A stretch of DNA of 64,000 nt from positions 1 to 64,000 of the forward strand of contig NZ_VPFL01000019.1 in NCBI RefSeq assembly GCF_008014345.1. Direction: 5' to 3'. The translations under genes and the position numbers were made by a program. The notes beneath the pieces are model-generated. The model was not told the origin of the DNA and made no database searches. It worked only from the letters and a program-made list of their open reading frames with translations. This DNA is from Pelomicrobium methylotrophicum (GTDB lineage Bacteria; Pseudomonadota; Gammaproteobacteria; Burkholderiales; UBA6910). Shown piece after piece: positions 59,190 to 64,000 of this stretch. Every line of letters begins with the position of its first letter. Position 1 is the first letter of the stretch.

Positions 59190-60427
59190 CGGATCCTCCC
59201 GGTCACAGCGATATCGACGCAATCCTGGGTGCGGCGCAGGATGGTGTTGAAGCGATGGGCGCCGATGATGTTCACGATCTTGGCGGAATTGGAAATCAGG
59301 TTGGTCCAGCCGTTGCGCTCACGGAGCTGGGACAGGTTCTGCAGGATGTAGAAACACACGCCCTCCATGAGGGTAACGCCAGCCGCCTCCAGTTTTTGCA
59401 CATAGCCCAGCTTGCGCGCGGCCGAGAGCACGCCGTTGCTCGAGGTCACGAACACCTGGGTCCCAGGATGCACCTTCTTGCCGTCGAAGCGCTCCGACAG
59501 GTCCTTGACTTCCCACAGGGAGAGCTGGGGACCAGAGAACACGATCAGGTCGCAGCGCCCGTCCTTGAGATCGTAGGATTGATACAGACGCTCCAGATCC
59601 GCGTTAGTGATGGTCATCACCGTGTGGGGCTTGTTGCCGCCCAAGGCCGCTTCCACGCTCGGCGCCTCCGGCGTGACCCCCACCATGTGGAACATGCCCA
59701 TGGAACCGTAGCTCGCCAGGGCACAGCCGAGGTGCTTGAGTTCGTCCGCCACTGGGATACGCTTGAGCCCCGTGAACACCGGCACCTCGAAGTAATTCTG
59801 GTGCGGCTCGCCCACCAGCTTGCCGACGGCGCCCCAGTCGGCCAGGTCGTCCAAGTCCGCTTCCAGGTTCACAATGAAGGTGCCCTTGCGGTGGGCGTCG
59901 AGATGGAATCCATACTCCGGCACCCGCCGGGTGAGGGCGGCGGCCAAGGCCGCGGGCCCGCTCTCGAAGTTGGTGCGCGCCCCGAACACCGAGTTGGCGT
60001 AGATCACGGTGCCGGTGTCACCCCAGGCCACGTGCTCGCCCAGGTGGGGCTGATACAGGGTCTGATAGTTGATGCAGGTGTCGGTGGTGGTGACGTTCAT
60101 GCCGCGCAGCAGCCCGATCAACTCACGCTCTTCGGCCACCGCCTTGGGATCCTGCTGAAGCTTCTCTGTGAAGTCGAAATCAATGCAGCGGGCGTTGGTC
60201 GTGACGTTCACTGCGCAGCGTGCCTTCTTCTCGGCAGTGCACTTGAGCCAAGACAGGCCCCCTTCGCCCATCACCTCGATGTCGCCCATCATGTGCACGT
60301 TGGTTACTGGAACGAAGCGTCTTGCTCCGAAGAACTCGCCCACCCGAATCTGGTATTCGAGCGCTTCCTTGACCGCGACGCCCAGGTCGCCGCGGAGCAT
60401 GGCCTGCTCTTCAGACGTCAACTGCAT
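59186..60427 (-). CDS. Aconitase X large (catalytic) subunit
   Basis: A 413-residue DUF521 protein (GEGGLSWLK, CIDFDFTEKLQ, WGDTGTVIYANSVFGARTN, VFVTSSNGVL, GVCFYILQN, TNSAK-type end). Known bacterial members are cis-3-hydroxy-L-proline dehydratases; archaeal ones are mevalonate-5-phosphate dehydratases. With a TRAP transporter and a GntR regulator, catabolism of an imported hydroxyproline-like or hydroxy-acid compound is likely. No Pro racemase or imine reductase is in view, so the substrate stays open. AGGAG precedes ATG 60427. Confidence 0.9.
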   Translation of the reverse strand: MQLTSEEQAMLRGDLGVAVKEALEYQIRVGEFFGARRFVPVTNVHMMGDIEVMGEGGLSWLKCTAEKKARCAVNVTTNARCIDFDFTEKLQQDPKAVAEERELIGLLRGMNVTTTDTCINYQTLYQPHLGEHVAWGDTGTVIYANSVFGARTNFESGPAALAAALTRRVPEYGFHLDAHRKGTFIVNLEADLDDLADWGAVGKLVGEPHQNYFEVPVFTGLKRIPVADELKHLGCALASYGSMGMFHMVGVTPEAPSVEAALGGNKPHTVMTITNADLERLYQSYDLKDGRCDLIVFSGPQLSLWEVKDLSERFDGKKVHPGTQVFVTSSNGVLSAARKLGYVQKLEAAGVTLMEGVCFYILQNLSQLRERNGWTNLISNSAKIVNIIGAHRFNTILRRTQDCVDIAVTGRIR

Positions 60428-60439
60428 GGTGTTGGTCTC

Positions 60440-61243
60440 CTATTTCTTTCGTCGGTGTTGAGATGCGCTTGAAGTTGGGCGCGCCGGCGCCACCTCCTGG
60501 ATTTTGCGGGTGATGGCGAGTGGCCCCTGTACGCTCAGGCTAAAGCGGTAGTTCTCGGGCCGGATGCTGAACCGGGAGCACTCCAGCGCCGCTCCTTCCG
60601 CCGAGTACGAAACCCGCTCCATGACCAGCACCGGGCTCCTTTCCGGCAGTGCCAGCAGCTCGGCCTCCTCGGCTTCCGCCGTCCGGGCGAGGATGCTCAC
60701 CTCGGCCCGGGTGACCCGCAGGCCCAGAAGCTCCTCCAGGATGGAGTAGATCGGGTGGCGGCTCGCCTGGTCCCACGACACTTGTGCTGCCGCCGGCGGG
60801 AGCCACGCGCTGGCCAGAGCGAAGGGATGCCCGTGCAGGGAATACACCCGCCGCAGAAACATCACCTCTCGTCCGGCGGCACCGAGGGCCAGCTCGATGG
60901 GGGCGGGCGCCTGCACGGGCTCAAACTTGAGAAGCCGCGTCTCCGGCGTGTGGCCTTTGGTCACCAGGGCGTCGTAGAAGCCTCTCAGCTCCTGCAGCTC
61001 GTGGTGCACCACGGGGCCACCGACAAAGGTGCCCTTGCCCTGTTTCGCCACCACCAGCCCCTGACGCGCGAGCAGGGCGATCGCTTCCCGTACCGTCACG
61101 CGAGAAACCCCGAAGCGCTCCATCAGGCTCTGCTCCGAAGGCAGGCGCTGAAACGGCTTGTAGCGGCCTTCCGCGATGTCGCGCGCCAGGCGGTCGGCGA
61201 TCTGAACGTAGAGGGCAACGCTGCTTTCGCGTTCGATTTTCAT
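60440..61243 (-). CDS. GntR-family (HutC/UTRA) transcriptional regulator
   Basis: A 267-residue regulator: N-terminal winged helix (RLPSEQSLMERFGVSRVTVREAI at about 33-55, read in two halves), GKGTFV, and a UTRA ligand domain from about 85 to 240. It lies inside the operon between dctM and the AcnX genes, suggesting autoregulation with the pathway substrate as inducer. A candidate operator (two TTAATACG copies) lies upstream of dctQ. Confidence 0.92.
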   Translation of the reverse strand: MKIERESSVALYVQIADRLARDIAEGRYKPFQRLPSEQSLMERFGVSRVTVREAIALLARQGLVVAKQGKGTFVGGPVVHHELQELRGFYDALVTKGHTPETRLLKFEPVQAPAPIELALGAAGREVMFLRRVYSLHGHPFALASAWLPPAAAQVSWDQASRHPIYSILEELLGLRVTRAEVSILARTAEAEEAELLALPERSPVLVMERVSYSAEGAALECSRFSIRPENYRFSLSVQGPLAITRKIQEVAPARPTSSASQHRRKK

Positions 61244-61253
61244 GGCAAGTTCG

Positions 61254-62543
61254 CTAACGACCCATCATGTGCTGGGGAAGCCATAGTGAAAGCACTGGGA
61301 AGTAATACACCACGTACAGCATCCCGATTTGAATCAGCAGAAACGGCGCTGCCCCCTTGGCCAGGCTCCATAGCGGAATGCGCGATACACCGTGGATGGT
61401 GTACAGGTTGATGCCAACCGGCGGGCTGATCTGGGCGATCTCCATCGCGATGCAGGCAAACACCCCGAAGGTGATAGGGTCCATTCCCACATGCTGGGCG
61501 ATGGGAAAGAAGATGGGGATCGAGATGAGGAGCATCGCCGCGCTCTCGAGGAACATGCCGAGCACGAGGTACACCAGGATCATGAGCGTCACCGTGACAA
61601 TCGGCGCGGCGTCGAAGCCGGTGATCCAACCGGCGATGGTCTGGGGCACCTGCTCGAAGGTGAGGAAATGGGCGAAGTACTGGCCGAACACCACCAGCAT
61701 CAACAGCATGCACGTGGTCCGGGTGGCGGTGGAAGCGGCGTCCAGGAACCGGCGCCAGGTCAGCCGGCGCTGCACGAGGCCCAGCAGCAACACGTACACG
61801 GTGGAAAGTGCGCCCACCTCAGTGGGGGTAAAAAGGCCCGTATAAATAGCAGCGATGATAATGATGGGCAGCAGCAGGATACCGGTCCCCCTGCGGGCCG
61901 CCTCCCAACGCTGGCTGGAGCTTGGGGTATGCTTCATCACGATCCGCGGCCGGCTCAACAGCAACACGTACAGCATGAAGAGGGACATCATCAGGATGCC
62001 CGGCAGGATGCCAGCGATGAAGAGCTTGCCGATCGACGTCTCGGTGATGACCCCGTACAAGATGAAGGGGATGCTGGGCGGGATGATGATCCCAAGCGTA
62101 CCGCCTCCTGCGCAGAAGCCGCCCGCCTGGACGCGGGAATAGCGCTCCTGAAGCAGCAGGGGAATGGCGACGATGCCCACCGTCGCCGCGGTGGCGACGC
62201 TGGAGCCGCTGATGGCAGCGAAGACCCCGCAGGCGAGGATGGTGGCCACGCCAAGGGAGTTGGGCACATTGCCCACCCAGGCCTTGGCGAAGTCGAACAG
62301 ATCCCGCCCCGCTTCGATTTTTTCCACCAGCACGCCTGTGAAGATGAATAGCGGGATCGCCACTAACTCGAAGATGGACGCGCTCTGCCAGACGATATCG
62401 CCGAAACTGGCGAATGCCAGGTCAAACCCCTTCACCATCACGAAACCGATGAACGCCGCAAGCCCCATGGAAACGAACACGGGGATTGACAGCAGCATGA
62501 ACAGGAAGAGCAGCGCGATGGCGACCAGCCCGAGGGATTCCAC
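61254..62543 (-). CDS. dctM: TRAP transporter large permease (DctM family)
   Basis: A 429-residue protein with about twelve membrane segments and DctM hallmarks (GVFAAISGSSVATAATVG, GGTLGIIIPPSIPFILYG, ISPPVGINLY). It ends ten bases before the GntR gene and starts 12 bases after dctQ. Confidence 0.95.
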   Translation of the reverse strand: MESLGLVAIALLFLFMLLSIPVFVSMGLAAFIGFVMVKGFDLAFASFGDIVWQSASIFELVAIPLFIFTGVLVEKIEAGRDLFDFAKAWVGNVPNSLGVATILACGVFAAISGSSVATAATVGIVAIPLLLQERYSRVQAGGFCAGGGTLGIIIPPSIPFILYGVITETSIGKLFIAGILPGILMMSLFMLYVLLLSRPRIVMKHTPSSSQRWEAARRGTGILLLPIIIIAAIYTGLFTPTEVGALSTVYVLLLGLVQRRLTWRRFLDAASTATRTTCMLLMLVVFGQYFAHFLTFEQVPQTIAGWITGFDAAPIVTVTLMILVYLVLGMFLESAAMLLISIPIFFPIAQHVGMDPITFGVFACIAMEIAQISPPVGINLYTIHGVSRIPLWSLAKGAAPFLLIQIGMLYVVYYFPVLSLWLPQHMMGR

Positions 62544-62555
62544 GGTTGTCTCCCT

Positions 62556-63050
62556 CTATTCGAATTCCATGTCCTCTGCCGGCACCTGGCGCAGTACCAG
62601 CATGGCAAGCGCTTGGAGCACCAGCGCGAGCCCGCCCAGCGGGACCATCATCTGGGGCAGGTAGAGGGGCACGCTGAAGATTGAGGCGGACCGGATCCCG
62701 TTCACGAAGGAGTAGTGGGTTAACATGCCGCCCGCGACTAGGACCACCAGTCCGAAGGCGAGGGTGGCAGCGAGCGCCAGATCGTCCAGCAGGCGTTTCC
62801 AGCGGGGAAAGAGGGAAAACATGAGCTGGACACGGAAATGGTTGCCCTGCTTGAGGGCAGAGGCGTTGGCGAGGAACGAGCCGGTAATCAGGGCGTACTG
62901 ACTCATCTCGAACACCCAGGTGGTCGGCGCGCCTGCCTTGCGGGCGAGGGCGTCATAGAAGATGGGAAAGGCTAGCAAGGCCGTTACAAGTACCGCTATA
63001 CCGTTCAACAGCTTACAAATGCGCTTTATTTTATACGCCAGTGCGTGCAT
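62556..63050 (-). CDS. dctQ: TRAP transporter small permease (DctQ family)
   Basis: A 164-residue protein with four predicted membrane helices (GIAVLVTALLAFPIFYDALAR, TLAFGLVVLVAGGMLTHY shown in part) and the W-x-x-E-x-x-Y motif (WVFEMSQYALI) of DctQ. First gene of the minus-strand operon. Confidence 0.9.
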   Translation of the reverse strand: MHALAYKIKRICKLLNGIAVLVTALLAFPIFYDALARKAGAPTTWVFEMSQYALITGSFLANASALKQGNHFRVQLMFSLFPRWKRLLDDLALAATLAFGLVVLVAGGMLTHYSFVNGIRSASIFSVPLYLPQMMVPLGGLALVLQALAMLVLRQVPAEDMEFE

Positions 63051-63106
63051 GAGCTCTTCCTGATCTACGGTTCGGCACAGGCAATTCTGTGAACGCCTGA
63101 TATACT

Positions 63107-63124
63107 CGTATTAAGACGTATTAA
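63107..63124. promoter_or_regulatory. Candidate GntR operator: two CGTATTAA direct repeats
   Basis: CGTATTAA occurs at 63107-63114 and 63117-63124, exactly ten bases apart and therefore on one helix face, 57-74 bases upstream of the dctQ start. The surrounding bases are AT-rich like a promoter. Binding by the GntR protein of this operon is inferred from position only. Confidence 0.4.
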
Positions 63125-63278
63125 TGCATAAAACGATAAGCTTGGCAAGAGGATAAAAGGTTGTGGATCTAGCGGATTCAAAACGCTTGTATCTTTTCTT
63201 GAAAGCCTGGTCTACTCTAGATTCCTGTATCGCCTGATCTCATTACATCCTGTTAAAACGCAATGGGTTCTTTGTAAC

Positions 63279-63289
63279 CTACTGATTGG
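63279..63289. repeat. 11-bp direct repeat CTACTGATTGG (left copy; right copy at 63930-63940)
   Basis: CTACTGATTGG flanks the IS4 remnant on both sides. IS4-type elements make target duplications of about this length. No matching inverted terminal repeats were seen just inside, so chance or a different boundary cannot be excluded. Confidence 0.4.
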
Positions 63290-63929
63290 CTGAAGCAATG
63301 AGACATTTTTTGGATGTTTCCGATTTAAATGACGGGATGCGTGATTCTGTCGCCTTTTGGGGCAAAGAAGAGGCGCGTGCACGTCGGCAAATTGGCGTTT
63401 GCCCAGTTGCTGGATCATCTGTCGTGGAAGGCTTTCGGGCGCATCGTCGAGCGTCACGGCGGGAATCATCGGGTTCGCGGTTATGCTTACAGTGTTCTAT
63501 TCCAAGAGCGACTATCCCGAGCCCTTGCGGCGTATTCGGTTCAAGACAGAGGAGGGCAAAACGCTGGCGTTCCTCACCAATAACTTCGCGCTGCCTGCCT
63601 TCACCATTACCGAGCTCTATCGCCGCCGCTGACAGGTGGAGCTGTTTTTCAAAATGGATCAAGCAGCATTTACACATCAAGTCCTTCTTCTGCGCCTCCG
63701 AGAAGGCGGTCAAGACCCAGGTGTGGATTGCTGTGAGGGTCTATGTGCTCGCCGCGATCGTGAAGATACGCCTGGCTGGAAGGCCTCCTTGTATGAAGTT
63801 CTACAGATCCTGAGCCTGACCATGTTCGAGACAACCCCACTGGATCGACTGCTTAAGGCTCCGCCCGCAGGACACGATTTCATCGAAGATGCCGAGCCAA
63901 TTTGAATTTATTCGAAAGTTAACCGGACA
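63290..63929 (+). mobile_element. IS4-family transposase remnant with internal deletion
   Basis: The N-terminal block (VGKLAFAQLLDHLSWKAFGRIV) and the C-terminal blocks (LAFLTNNFALPAFTITELYRRR, QVELFFK, IKQHLHIKSFF, VKTQVWIAVRVYVLAAIVK, LYEVLQILSLTMFE) are typical of IS4 transposases with the YREK region. The DDE-bearing middle is missing, a TGA replaces the Trp before QVELFFK, and the frame changes several times. It is flanked by an 11-base direct repeat. Confidence 0.8.
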
Positions 63930-64000
63930 CTACTGATTGGTCCGAAATAGTTAGAAATTAGCTTAAATATATGACGAGAAAACGCGGTAGGGATGGAACA

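Overview
The window comes from the chromosome of a GC-rich chemolithoautotrophic proteobacterium, most likely beta- or gammaproteobacterial. The evidence is a form IA RuBisCO / alpha-carboxysome operon, an SbtA-type bicarbonate transporter with a PII-like partner, two CbbR-like regulators, a Nudix/thiamine-phosphate-synthase fusion, and the general gene style. I cannot name the species from sequence alone.

Region 1 (1-29.4 kb, + strand) is a very large capsule operon, bounded on the left by the tail of an IS481-like transposase. It opens with a 2564-residue single-module reducing polyketide synthase and a pyridoxal-phosphate alpha-oxoamine synthase, and closes with a short-chain dehydrogenase. 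This trio matches the RkpA/RkpG/RkpH (Sinorhizobium) and WcbR/WcbT/WcbP (Burkholderia) logic and probably makes an unusual capsule-linked (amino)lipid. Between them lie GDP-mannose and GDP-6-deoxyhexose genes (manC, a decayed manB, gmd, an rmd-like reductase), an ABC capsule exporter (kpsE, kpsM, kpsT and a KpsD/Wza-like lipoprotein), and several glycosyltransferases, one of them three-headed. An FkbM methyltransferase fused to a coiled coil of three 83-residue repeats, a DUF4214 protein, and KpsC/KpsS-type Kdo transferases (the KpsC only half length) complete it. Most junctions are ATGA overlaps, so translation is coupled.

Region 2 (29.4-43 kb) is a CO2-concentrating island. On the minus strand are sbtA, a CPII/SbtB-like PII protein, a CbbR-like regulator and a 67-residue protein that carries one CsoS2 N-repeat-like RuBisCO-binding motif. 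Divergent from these is cbbL-cbbS-csoS2-csoS1-csoSCA-csoS4A-csoS4B-csoS1-bfr-like-acRAF-mcdB-like, followed by a second LysR gene. The two csoS1 genes share 290 bp without a mismatch. mcdB appears to be an orphan next to a scrap that may be mcdA. A SulP anion transporter with an odd coiled-coil insertion (43.9-46.0 kb) and a NhaR-like regulator may belong to the same physiology.

Region 3 (41.9-53.9 kb) is mostly ordinary chromosome: Nudix/TPS, mtnC, an HPF-like protein, zinc-ribbon proteins, a methyltransferase, an MGDG-synthase-like glycosyltransferase/YkoP/polysaccharide-deacetylase cassette, a lipoprotein hydrolase and tRNA-Arg(ACG).

Region 4 (53.9-57.75 kb) is a graveyard beside the tRNA: a truncated tyrosine recombinase, a truncated flavoprotein, an mtnP gene with many frameshifts, a helicase scrap, a dead IS5-type element and an unreadable stretch. 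Region 5 (57.75-63.1 kb, minus strand) is a catabolic operon: TRAP transporter (dctP, dctQ, dctM), two-subunit aconitase-X dehydratase and a GntR/UTRA regulator. The right edge is a deleted IS4-family remnant.
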